Shown: in pieces, positions 1-7,838 of the stretch
Layout: each line of letters opens with the position of its first letter
Position numbering within the stretch: the stretch's first letter is position 1
From: an uncultured Verrucomicrobia subdivision 3 bacterium
GTDB lineage: Bacteria; Verrucomicrobiota; Verrucomicrobiia; Limisphaerales; UBA11358
Length of the DNA: 35,726 nucleotides
Direction: 5' to 3'
Assembly (NCBI GenBank): GCA_903895255.1
Contig: CAITTG010000117.1
Coordinates: 1-35,726 of the forward strand
Notes under the pieces: model-generated
Seen by the model: only the letters and a program-made list of their open reading frames with translations
Databases searched by the model: none
What the model was told of the DNA's origin: nothing
Program-made: the position numbers and the translations under genes

Positions 1-288
1 CATCAGCACCGACGGCTGTTCGCCCCGATCAACCGAGCGGTCGAAATTCGGCGGGATGTTCACGACAAACAGCAATTCCCCATCCGCCAGCCCGCGTTCC
101 GCCTCCGCCTCCGACGCCAGCGGCCTGATGTCGTAATATCCGGTGTTTTTCAAGGCCGCGACCAGAGTTCGCTCATATTTGGAGTGGTCGACCGCCAGCA
201 ACCCCGTAGGCAAATGCTTCGGATCAGCATTGATAGCATATCCAAACAAAAACAACTGCATCACTGGCAACGCAATGATCATCCGCAT
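1..288 (-). other. ABC-2 type permease segment (YhhJ/YbhR-like) fused to the end of hppA, incomplete
   Basis: From residue 813 of the hppA frame the protein changes family. ALPVMQLFLFGYAIN, DPKHLP and AVDHSKYERTLVAALKNTGY are the conserved opening of multidrug-type ABC-2 permeases, with a first membrane segment followed by the periplasmic domain. The usual first 15-25 residues of that family (KEF.Q..RDR) are missing and are replaced by the pyrophosphatase end. Codon use also shifts. Codons such as TTT, TTG, GGA, TAT, GCT, AAT and CAT become frequent from about base 280 downward, while the hppA part favours G/C third positions. The segment is cut by the window start. It may be a real fusion, a deletion scar or an assembly chimera. 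Confidence 0.75.
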
Positions 289-2718
289 GGCATAAAACGA
301 GCGCCAGACAAAAACCAACGCCACCACAAACAACGCCCCGCCAATGAGGCTCTTGAGCAACTGGCTGGGCATCGTCACGGCGATTTCCACCGCGAGCAAG
401 CCGAACAGCGTGGTGAATTTGATCACCGGGTTCAGCGCCACCGAGGAGGTGTCCTTGAAGGGGTCGCCGACCGTGTCGCCCACGACGGTGGCCGCGTGCA
501 ATTCCGTGCCCTTCTGCCGTAATTCCACTTCCACAATTTTTTTGGCGTTGTCCCACGCCCCCCCGGCGTTCGCCATGAAGATGGCCTGGAACAGGCCGAA
601 GAAGGCGATGGCAATCAGATAACCGATGAAGAAATAGGGATTGAAAAATGCCAGGGCGAGCGCCAGACAGAAAATGACGATAAAAATGTTCCACATCCCC
701 TTTTGCGCGTACACCGTGCAAATCCGCACGACTTCCTTGCTGTCCTTTTCCGAGGCCGTCACGGCGTCGAGCTTGATATGTTCCTTGATGTAAACCACGG
801 CGCGATAGGAACCCGTCACCACCGCCTGGCAGGAGGCGCCCGTGAACCAGTAAATCACCGACCCGCCCATCAGCAGGCCCAGGATGATTTCCGGCATCAC
901 CAGGCTCAGCTTGGCGACAATATTAAAGGAGGGATCCGCCGCCTTGCCGATGTTGTCCAGCAGGATGATAATGCCAAAGACCATGGTGGTCGCCCCCACG
1001 ACGGCCGTGCCGATGAGCACCGGCTTGGCCGTGGCCTTAAACGTGTTGCCCACGCCGTCCCCTTTTTCCAGCAGGTACTTGGCGTTCTCAAAATCCGGCT
1101 CAAACCCGAAATTCTCCTCGATCTCCGTGCGGATGTTTTTGCGCGCCTCAATGCGGCTCAATTCATACACGGACTGCGCGTTGTCGGTGACCGGACCGTA
1201 GCTGTCCACCGCAATCGTCACCGGCCCCATGCCCAGAAACCCGAAGGCCACGAGGCCGAACGCAAAAATGGGCGCGGCGAATTTAAACTGCTCGGGCATC
1301 ATTGCCACCACCGGCGAGCCTTGATAGGTCGCCAGCAGACAACTGACAAACATCAGCGCCAGGATCACCAGCCCGGTCCAGAAGGCGGAGAAATTGCCCG
1401 CCACAAACCCGGACAGGATGTTCAGCGAGGCCCCGCCGTGCTTGGAGCAATTGGTAATCTCCTTCACATGCTGGGAGTTCGTGCTCGTGAAAATTTTGGA
1501 AAATTCCGGAATCAACGCCCCGGCGGCCGTGCCGCAGGAAATGATCGCCGAAAGCACCCACCACAGGGACGGATTCAGCCCGGCCTGTTTGCCCAGCAAA
1601 AAGTAGCTGGCCACAAACGTCACCGCCATGGAAACCAGGGAGGTGATCCACACCAGGTGCGTGAGCGGCGCCTCAAAATCAAAATCTTGCAAGTGCCCAT
1701 ACTTCGCGCGGCAAATGCCATCGTTCAGAAAATACGACGCCAGCGAGGTGAGAATCATCAGCGCCCGCATGGTGAAAATCCAGATGATCAACGTCGCGCA
1801 CAAGGTCGGATTCACCGCTAGTGACAGTGCCAGAAAGGCAATCAGTGCCACGCCCGTCACGCCGTAGGTCTCAAAGCCATCCGCGGTGGGCCCCACCGAG
1901 TCGCCCGCGTTGTCCCCCGTGCAATCCGCGATGACGCCGGGGTTCTTGGGGTCGTCCTCCGGCAGCTTGAACACGATCTTCATCAAGTCACTGCCAATGT
2001 CCGCGATCTTCGTAAAGATGCCGCCGCAAATCCGCAGCACCGCCGCCCCCAGCGATTCCCCGATCGCAAACCCAATGAAGCACGGCCCCACGAGGTTGCC
2101 GGGTAAAAACACCAGCATCGAAATCATGAAGAATAATTCCACGCACACCAGCAGCAGCCCCACACTCATGCCCGATTGCAGCGGGATGGACAACGTCCGC
2201 AGCGGATTGCCCTGCAAGGCTGAAAAGGCCGTGCGGCTGTTGGCCGTCGTGTTGATGCGAATGCCAAACCAGGCCACCCCGTAACTGCCCAGAATGCCCA
2301 GCACCGAAGCCCCCAAAATCACCGCCACGTCCACATTGGTCTTCTGCTCCAGGACCTTGAAATAAAAAAGAATGCAGGCCGCGATCAAACTCCACAGCAC
2401 CACCAGAAATTTTCCCTGCTGCCAGAGGTACGTCTTGCACGTCTCCCAAATCGTCCGCGACACCCGGCTCATGCACTCGTGCACGGGTAACTTTTTGGTG
2501 CGCCAATACTGCGCCAGCCCGAACAGCGCCCCGATGCAACACACCGCAATTCCCAGATACATCAGCGTGATGCCGCTAATGCCCCCCAGGCCGTCGAACC
2601 GGACCTGGTCGAGCCCGGGAATTTTCAAATCCGCCTCACCCGCCGCGCGGGCCGTGGAAGTCAGGCCCACAACGGCGGCCGCGAGCAAACCAAGGGGGGA
2701 TAATTTATGCACATTCAT
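1..2718 (-). CDS. hppA: Membrane-bound pyrophosphatase (ion-pumping), fused in frame to an ABC-2 permease segment; runs off the window edge
   Basis: Hydrolyses pyrophosphate and uses the energy to pump H+ or Na+ across the inner membrane. The frame is open from the ATG at 2718 to base 1. Residues 1-812 are a full-length pyrophosphatase with many membrane segments and a leader-like N-terminus. Near residues 240-285 lie DIGSDL, PEDDPKNP and GDNAGDSVGPTADGFE (the family usually has GDNVGDCAGMAADLFE). YGPVTDNA, GGAWDNAKK (about residue 716) and GDTVGDPFKDTS (about residue 747) follow; these acidic motifs bind Mg-pyrophosphate. K561 in GNTFKATAK occupies the position where K+-independent enzymes carry Lys and K+-dependent ones Ala, so K+ independence is inferred. 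The usual C-terminal end, RSFYAMR, is followed by no stop but by ABC-2 permease sequence (see separate entry). The start codon is preceded by an AT-rich stretch with no clear ribosome site. Confidence 0.9.
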   Translation of the reverse strand, partial: MNVHKLSPLGLLAAAVVGLTSTARAAGEADLKIPGLDQVRFDGLGGISGITLMYLGIAVCCIGALFGLAQYWRTKKLPVHECMSRVSRTIWETCKTYLWQQGKFLVVLWSLIAACILFYFKVLEQKTNVDVAVILGASVLGILGSYGVAWFGIRINTTANSRTAFSALQGNPLRTLSIPLQSGMSVGLLLVCVELFFMISMLVFLPGNLVGPCFIGFAIGESLGAAVLRICGGIFTKIADIGSDLMKIVFKLPEDDPKNPGVIADCTGDNAGDSVGPTADGFETYGVTGVALIAFLALSLAVNPTLCATLIIWIFTMRALMILTSLASYFLNDGICRAKYGHLQDFDFEAPLTHLVWITSLVSMAVTFVASYFLLGKQAGLNPSLWWVLSAIISCGTAAGALIPEFSKIFTSTNSQHVKEITNCSKHGGASLNILSGFVAGNFSAFWTGLVILALMFVSCLLATYQGSPVVAMMPEQFKFAAPIFAFGLVAFGFLGMGPVTIAVDSYGPVTDNAQSVYELSRIEARKNIRTEIEENFGFEPDFENAKYLLEKGDGVGNTFKATAKPVLIGTAVVGATTMVFGIIILLDNIGKAADPSFNIVAKLSLVMPEIILGLLMGGSVIYWFTGASCQAVVTGSYRAVVYIKEHIKLDAVTASEKDSKEVVRICTVYAQKGMWNIFIVIFCLALALAFFNPYFFIGYLIAIAFFGLFQAIFMANAGGAWDNAKKIVEVELRQKGTELHAATVVGDTVGDPFKDTSSVALNPVIKFTTLFGLLAVEIAVTMPSQLLKSLIGGALFVVALVFVWRSFYAMRMIIALPVMQLFLFGYAINADPKHLPTGLLAVDHSKYERTLVAALKNTGYYDIRPLASEAEAERGLADGELLFVVNIPPNFDRSVDRGEQPSVLM

Positions 2719-3218
2719 AATTTTTATTTAAAAATAGGCCACCTACGCCATAGTAAATCTGATACATAAAAAGCGCTGTTGCTGTCCGCTTCTTGGCAAA
2801 CCCTTGACCTTTTTTGAAACCCTGACTCGCCTCCAACTCCGACTCCGCGCGGGGTGACGACCGCCGGGTCGTCACGATGTTCTCAAGAAAAACCGGCAGT
2901 GCCTGCCTCCGGTCGCGGCCTGGTGCCCCCTTTGAAATCTGAAATCTCCCATCCTTACCGGCTGATCCCGGTTGCACGCCCTGCGCCGGCAATGCGGTGG
3001 CGGCAATGGCCCTTTTCGTCCGCAGTTAACCGGGGGGATGCACCGGGCAAACCGACGCGGCACGATGGCTGAAGACCTTGCTAGCCAGGGCTCCAACGTC
3101 AATCCCGCCAAACTAAATGCCCGAATGAAAACAACCTTGGTTATCGACGATGCGCCGCCACAGCAACCCAGGCGTTCAGAAATTTCCCTTGCCAGTGGGA
3201 ATGGTTGGCTATAAAATA

Positions 3219-3256
3219 CAAACACCCGCATTGCAGCTCTCCAATGCGGGTGTTTG
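3219..3256. terminator. Perfect 15-bp hairpin, orphan terminator-like element
   Basis: CAAACACCCGCATTG at 3219-3233 is exactly complementary to 3242-3256, with an 8-base loop. AAAATTTT follows on the plus strand. No recognisable gene ends just before it on either strand, so it may end an unseen transcript or be a remnant. Confidence 0.5.
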
Positions 3257-3390
3257 AAAATTTTCCGACACGTTTAATCCGCTCTTTGCGACTTATTTCT
3301 CAGCGATAATTCCACTGGAAACCGCGGCGAACCCCCATTTTATTTGCAAATGGCTTTTAGAAAGCCACTTGAGACTATTTTGACTTTTTT

Positions 3391-3419
3391 GGACCCTGGA
3401 CAGCGGATGTCCTGGGTCC
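3391..3419. repeat. 12-bp inverted repeat upstream of the ABC-F gene
   Basis: GGACCCTGGACA (3391-3402) pairs with TGTCCTGGGTCC (3408-3419) with one mismatch and a 5-base loop. A T-run precedes it on the plus strand, so it is not a terminator for either flanking gene. It could be a leader hairpin or an operator of the ABC-F gene about 200 bases downstream. Confidence 0.4.
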
Positions 3420-3616
3420 CCGGTTAAACTCGTGCCTGATGAATGGCCTCATGACCACATCCAGCGACCACCCGGTCACCCACCGGGCGCCGCACCACCG
3501 CCTCCACCAGCGGCCCCTTCCGGAAGCCTTCCGGGAAAATCTTCAAGTTTCGCGAACTTATTTCCCCGCACTTCTCATTGTTTTGCCCCCGGATTCGCGG
3601 TAAGGTGTCGCCTTGT

Positions 3617-5572
3617 ATGTTGACCCTGTCTGAAATCAGCAAAGCGTATGGTGGCAAGGTGCTGTTTAATGAAGCCACCCTGCAGTTGAACCGCGAGGAC
3701 CGCATCGGCCTGGTGGGCCCGAATGGCGCGGGGAAGTCCACGCTCTTCGGCATCATCCTCGGCGAGGAATCCGCCGACTCCGGCAAGGTCATGAAGGAGC
3801 GCAACGTCAAGTTCGGCTACCTCCCCCAGGAAAGCGCGCCCATCGGTGATGAAACCGTGCTCGAACTGGCCACCGCCATCTCCCCGGAATTTACCCAGCT
3901 CCGCAAACTCATCATGGCCTGGGATTCCGACCACCATGTGGACGTCTCGCACCTCGAGGAAATCCATGACGACGCCCACAACCGCTTCCACGAGCTCGGC
4001 GGCTATCTGCTCGATGCCAAGGCCAAGCAGATTCTCCACGGTCTCGGCTTCAAGGAAAGCGCCTTCGAGAAAAAGGCCCGCGAACTGAGCGGCGGCTGGG
4101 TCATGCGCGCGCACCTCGCGCGGTTGCTGGTGCTCGAACCGGACTTGCTGCTGTTGGATGAACCGACGAACCATCTGGACCTTGAGGCCCTGCTGTGGTT
4201 CCAAGATTACCTGAAATTCTACGCGGGCGGCATCATTGTCATTTCCCACGATCGCGAATTTCTCAACCACATCGTCAGCGGCATCGTTGAAATCCGCCAG
4301 GGCAAGCTGAACCGCTATCGCGGCAATTACGACGATTTTCTCGTGCAGCGCGAAGCCGCCGAAGTGCAGCTCCTCGCAGCCTACAAGAACCAGCAGAAGA
4401 AAATCGACCAGTTGCAGGAGTTCGCCGACCGCTTCCGCGCCAAGGCCAGCAAAGCTTCGCAGGCCCAGAGCAAACTCAAGCAAATCGATCGCATGGAAAA
4501 GATCGAGGCACCCACCAACGACGAAACCAAGATCGGTTTTTCCTTTCCCCAGCCCCAGCGCAGCGGCCAGAAGGTGATCACGCTCGAAAACATCCACCAA
4601 GCCTACGGCCCGAACGTGGTGTACAGCGGCATGGACTTCAAAGCCGAGCGCGGCCAGCGCATCGTGCTGGTGGGCCCCAACGGCGCGGGCAAGTCCACGC
4701 TCCTCAAGATCCTCGCCGGCGTGCTCGTGCCGCAGCAAGGCGTGCGCACCCTCGGCCACAACGTCAAGGCCGGCTACTATTCCCAGTACCGCGTGGAAAT
4801 GCTGGACCCCCAGCGCAGTGTGCTGGAGGAGGGCCTGGACACGCCGTCGCGCGTCACCGAACAATTCGTCCGCACCCTGCTCGGCAGCTTTCTCTTCCGG
4901 GGCGATGACGTCTTCAAAAAAGTGGACGTCCTGAGCGGTGGTGAAAAAAGCCGGCTCGCGCTCGTCAAGCTGCTGCTGGATCCGCCGAACCTCCTGCTCA
5001 TGGATGAGCCCACCACGCACTTGGACATGGCGAGCATTGATGCCCTGGTCTACGCGCTCAGCCAGTATGAGGGCACGCTCATCTTCATCAGCCATGATGT
5101 GTATTTCATCCGCGCCCTGGGCAACCTGGTGGTGCATGTGAACGCCGGCAAGCTGACCCATTACGCCGGCGATTATCAATACTATCTCGACAAGACCAAG
5201 GCCGTGTCCGCCCGCGCCGCGCTGACGGTCGGCGGCACAGGCATGGCCGGCTCGGCACCCAAGCCCGCTGCTTCCGCGCCGCGCCCGCAAATCGATCGCA
5301 AGGAGCAGAAGCGCCTTGAGGCCCAGCAACGCCAGGCCCGCTCCGGCGAGCGCAAGGCCGCCCAACAAAAGGTGCACGAGCTGGAAAAAGAGATTCAAAA
5401 ACTGGAGGCCCGCCAGAAAGAGCTGACGGCGGAATTGGAAGATCCGGCGACCTACGAAAAACCCGGCCGCGCCGGCCAGCTCAACCGCGAACTCGCCGAC
5501 AACCAGCACCGCTTGGAAGTCCTCACCCCCGAATGGGAGGCCGCCGAGGGCAAACTGGCGACCATGGAGTAG
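3617..5572 (+). CDS. ABC-F family ATPase (Uup/YheS/EttA-like)
   Basis: A soluble protein with two ABC ATPase domains and no membrane part. ABC-F proteins act on the ribosome, in translation control, rescue of stalled ribosomes or antibiotic resistance. The first domain has Walker A GPNGAGKST (residues 34-42), signature LSGGW and Walker B LLLLDEPTNHLD. The second repeats GPNGAGKST, LSGGEKSRLAL and LLLMDEPTTHLD. The linker between them is charged and helical (KKIDQLQEFADRFRAKASKA), as expected for the P-site tRNA interaction motif. A Pro/Ala hinge leads to a C-terminal coiled coil (about residues 555-651), as in Uup and YheS. The ATG at 3617 is preferred over an in-frame ATG 39 bases upstream because MLTLSEISKAYGG is the normal family start and TAAGGTG lies upstream. 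Which ABC-F subfamily it belongs to cannot be decided by eye. Confidence 0.93.
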   Translation: MLTLSEISKAYGGKVLFNEATLQLNREDRIGLVGPNGAGKSTLFGIILGEESADSGKVMKERNVKFGYLPQESAPIGDETVLELATAISPEFTQLRKLIMAWDSDHHVDVSHLEEIHDDAHNRFHELGGYLLDAKAKQILHGLGFKESAFEKKARELSGGWVMRAHLARLLVLEPDLLLLDEPTNHLDLEALLWFQDYLKFYAGGIIVISHDREFLNHIVSGIVEIRQGKLNRYRGNYDDFLVQREAAEVQLLAAYKNQQKKIDQLQEFADRFRAKASKASQAQSKLKQIDRMEKIEAPTNDETKIGFSFPQPQRSGQKVITLENIHQAYGPNVVYSGMDFKAERGQRIVLVGPNGAGKSTLLKILAGVLVPQQGVRTLGHNVKAGYYSQYRVEMLDPQRSVLEEGLDTPSRVTEQFVRTLLGSFLFRGDDVFKKVDVLSGGEKSRLALVKLLLDPPNLLLMDEPTTHLDMASIDALVYALSQYEGTLIFISHDVYFIRALGNLVVHVNAGKLTHYAGDYQYYLDKTKAVSARAALTVGGTGMAGSAPKPAASAPRPQIDRKEQKRLEAQQRQARSGERKAAQQKVHELEKEIQKLEARQKELTAELEDPATYEKPGRAGQLNRELADNQHRLEVLTPEWEAAEGKLATME

Positions 5573-5678
5573 CGGGCGCAATTCTGGTTCCTGACTCCTG
5601 TCTCCGGAATTCGGCCCTGCCAAATTTGGAGCTTTTTTTTGGCCTGAATTTCGTGTTTCATGTTTATTTACAACCGTT

Positions 5679-7460
5679 ATGGACGACACGAATTCATTGA
5701 TCGAACAGCGCAAAGCAAAACTTAAAGGCCTGGCGGACAAGGGCATTTTTCCTTTTCGCAACAAGTTTACCCCGGCGGAAACCTGCGCCGCCGCACGCGG
5801 CAATTACACCGAGGGCCGTGAGGTTGCGCTGGCCGGCCGCATCACCGCGCACCGCGACATGGGCAAGTCCATGTTCATTGACATTCGTGACCAGAGCGGA
5901 CGCATCCAGGTTTACGCCCAAAAAAATGTCATTGGCGACGACCAATTTCATATTTTTCAGCACCTGGACCTGGCGGATTTCATCGGCGTCACCGGCACGC
6001 TCTTCACGACCAAGACGGGCGAAATCTCGGTGAAGCTCGCCAGTTTTGTCATCCTCGCCAAAGCCCTGCGGCCGCCCCCGGCCAAATGGCACGGCCTGGA
6101 GGACACGGAAATCCGCTACCGCCAGCGTTATCTGGACCTCATCGGCAATCCCGAGGTAAAGGACGTCTTCCTCAAGCGCAGCGCCATCGTCCGCGAGATT
6201 CGCGATTTTCTCCATGCCAAGGGTTATGTGGAAGTGGAAACGCCCATGATGCAAGCCATTCCGGGCGGCGCGGCGGCCCAACCCTTCAAAACCCATCACA
6301 ACGCGCTCGGCTGCGATTTCTACCTGCGCATCGCGCTCGAACTCTACCTCAAGCGCCTGCTCGTGGGCGGGGTGGACAAGGTGTTTGAGATCGGCCGCAA
6401 TTTCCGCAACGAGGGTCTCTCGCGCAAGCACAACCCCGAGTTCACCATGCTCGAGGCCTACGAAGCGTTCGGCGATTACGCCACCATGATGGACCTGGTG
6501 CAGGGCATGATCTGTCACGTCTCCCAAAAGGTGTTGGGCACCCTGGTCATCGAGCACAATCAAGATGCCGCCGTCCGCGCCGCCATTGACCATGCCATCC
6601 ATGATCTGGACGGTGTCAGCACCGCGCTCACGGGCACCTTGCTGAAAGTCGCCACGGGCGACACCGCCAGCCAGTTCGTGAAGGAAATGGCCAACGGTCG
6701 CGCCGCGCTGGTGGCCCTGTTGGAACAGGCCGGTAAAACACCCGCGAGCGAACTGGCCAAAGCCGCCATCAGCACCCTGCTGGTCGTCATCGGCACGGTG
6801 GGGGTGCACAAGATCCAGATTTCCGGCGAGCACAAGCCGATTGAGGATTCGCTGATTTCCGCCGCCTCGCGTTTCGACGCCGTGGTGCGCACACTGGAGC
6901 GCCTGTCCACGCCCAAAATCATTGACCTGACGCCGAACTGGAAGCGCGCGAAGTACAAAGACCTGATCCGCGAAAAAGCCGGCGCGGACTGGTTTGAGAT
7001 CACGCCTGCCGAACGCCGCCAACGCGCGCACGACCTGGGCGCGGAGATTGGCAAGGAATACGAGGACTTTGAAGTCACCGGCGCGGTGTTTGAAAAGCTC
7101 ATCGAACCCACGCTGATCCAGCCCACGTTCGTCACGCATTTGCCCAAGCAACTGGTGCCGCTGGCCAAGCTCTCGCCCGAGGACCCGGACTGTGTCGAGG
7201 TCTTCGAATGCTGCATCAACGGCCAGGAAATCTCGCCCGGTTACACCGAGCAGAACGACCCCATCGAACAGCGCGAACGCCTGGAGCATCAGGCCGGTGG
7301 CGAACAGCAGAAACTCGACGAGGACTTCCTCACGGCGCTGGAACACGGCATGCCCCCCGCCGGCGGCATCGGCATCGGCATCGACCGCCTGTGCATGATG
7401 TTGCTGGGCCAGGAAAGCATCCGGGACGTGATTTTGTTTCCGCAGTTGAAGCCGAAGTGA
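5679..7460 (+). CDS. lysS: Lysyl-tRNA synthetase, class II, with a large internal insertion
   Basis: Charges tRNA-Lys with lysine in the cytoplasm. The N-terminal OB fold (LAGRITAHRDMGKSMFIDIRD) binds the anticodon. The class II core follows, with DTEIRYRQRYLDLI, motif 2 (FEIGRNFRNEGLSRKHNPEFTM, about residues 232-253) and motif 3 (GIGIGIDRLCMMLLGQESIRD) near the end. The protein is 593 residues against about 500 for most bacterial enzymes. The excess is a helical, Ala-rich stretch of roughly 110 residues (about 292-405) between motif 2 and the conserved DLTPNWKR segment. The lysine-site motif reads NGQEISPGYTEQNDP, where many homologs have NGxEI.NGysELNDP. No strong ribosome site precedes the ATG. 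It lies 106 bases after the ABC-F gene, and both concern translation. Confidence 0.95.
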   Translation: MDDTNSLIEQRKAKLKGLADKGIFPFRNKFTPAETCAAARGNYTEGREVALAGRITAHRDMGKSMFIDIRDQSGRIQVYAQKNVIGDDQFHIFQHLDLADFIGVTGTLFTTKTGEISVKLASFVILAKALRPPPAKWHGLEDTEIRYRQRYLDLIGNPEVKDVFLKRSAIVREIRDFLHAKGYVEVETPMMQAIPGGAAAQPFKTHHNALGCDFYLRIALELYLKRLLVGGVDKVFEIGRNFRNEGLSRKHNPEFTMLEAYEAFGDYATMMDLVQGMICHVSQKVLGTLVIEHNQDAAVRAAIDHAIHDLDGVSTALTGTLLKVATGDTASQFVKEMANGRAALVALLEQAGKTPASELAKAAISTLLVVIGTVGVHKIQISGEHKPIEDSLISAASRFDAVVRTLERLSTPKIIDLTPNWKRAKYKDLIREKAGADWFEITPAERRQRAHDLGAEIGKEYEDFEVTGAVFEKLIEPTLIQPTFVTHLPKQLVPLAKLSPEDPDCVEVFECCINGQEISPGYTEQNDPIEQRERLEHQAGGEQQKLDEDFLTALEHGMPPAGGIGIGIDRLCMMLLGQESIRDVILFPQLKPK

Positions 7461-7551
7461 GCCGGGCATCCTTTTTCACGGAGGCAATTCCGGGAAAGGC
7501 AAGCCGAGCCCCGGTAAGATTGCCGCACTTGAAAACTGGCCATTTACTTTT

Positions 7552-7782
7552 GTGAACTTGGAAATGCTCAAAAGGATCACGGTGGAAGATGGCAAGTGCG
7601 GCGGCCGACCCTGCATTCGCGGCAAACGCATGCGCGTCACCGACATTTTGCAATTGTTGAGTGCTGGAGCTTCGTATGAGGAAATTTTGGAGGATTATTC
7701 CTTCCTGGAGCGCGAGGATATTCTGGCGGCAATTGAATATGCCGCCTGCCAGACCGACCATGTCATTCTCCAGACGACATGA
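7552..7782 (+). CDS. DUF433 family antitoxin (VapB45-like)
   Basis: A small cytoplasmic protein with the full DUF433 pattern: ITVEDGKCGGRPCIRGKRMRV, then DILQLLSAGASYEEILEDY and LEREDILAAIEYAA. DUF433 proteins carry a winged-helix-like fold and usually pair with a DUF5615 PIN-like toxin encoded directly downstream. The frame opens at a GTG (7552), giving 76 residues; an ATG at 7564 giving 72 is an alternative. Its stop overlaps a following ATG in the ATGA manner typical of such pairs, but that second frame ends after five codons (see next entry). It is therefore an orphan antitoxin. Confidence 0.85.
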   Translation: MNLEMLKRITVEDGKCGGRPCIRGKRMRVTDILQLLSAGASYEEILEDYSFLEREDILAAIEYAACQTDHVILQTT

Positions 7783-7796
7783 CCTTTCTGGTTTGA
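7779..7796 (+). pseudogene. Five-codon stub of a DUF5615 PIN-like toxin start
   Basis: ATG ACC TTT CTG GTT TGA overlaps the DUF433 stop by four bases. MTFLV matches the usual start of DUF5615 toxins (M.FLVD..LP), but the frame then stops and none of the following sequence resembles the toxin. The downstream hypothetical gene begins 43 bases later. The stub suggests that the toxin was deleted just after its first codons. Five residues are thin evidence; position and overlap carry most of the weight. Confidence 0.45.
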
Positions 7797-7838
7797 AAAC
7801 CATTGCCATTTAGCGCCCGCCCGCGCAATTTGGCGGGC

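Larger units (their letters stand above)
2719..3616. other. Long intergenic region between divergent hppA and ABC-F genes
   Basis: No convincing gene was found in these 898 bases. The open frames present lack family features and good ribosome sites. The region must hold both divergent promoters, and it contains two hairpins listed separately. A short frame at 3126-3215 opens with MKTTLVIDD, like VapB-type antitoxins, but the similarity stops there. Confidence 0.6.

Noticed and set aside
703..1821. A 372-codon plus-strand frame opposite hppA
   Set aside because: Rich in Arg, His and Gln, as expected for the complement of a membrane protein gene; the true frame is hppA on the minus strand.
3126..3215. 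Short frame opening MKTTLVIDD, like a VapB antitoxin start
   Set aside because: Only nine residues match and the rest shows no ribbon-helix or VapB pattern in any frame; there is no toxin partner and no ribosome site.
3575..5803. A 742-codon open frame antisense to the ABC-F gene
   Set aside because: A shadow frame caused by GC-rich third positions; the plus-strand ABC-F motifs are complete and the antisense product has no family features.
5694..7469. A 591-codon open frame antisense to lysS
   Set aside because: A shadow of the lysS codon bias; all class II synthetase motifs lie on the plus strand.
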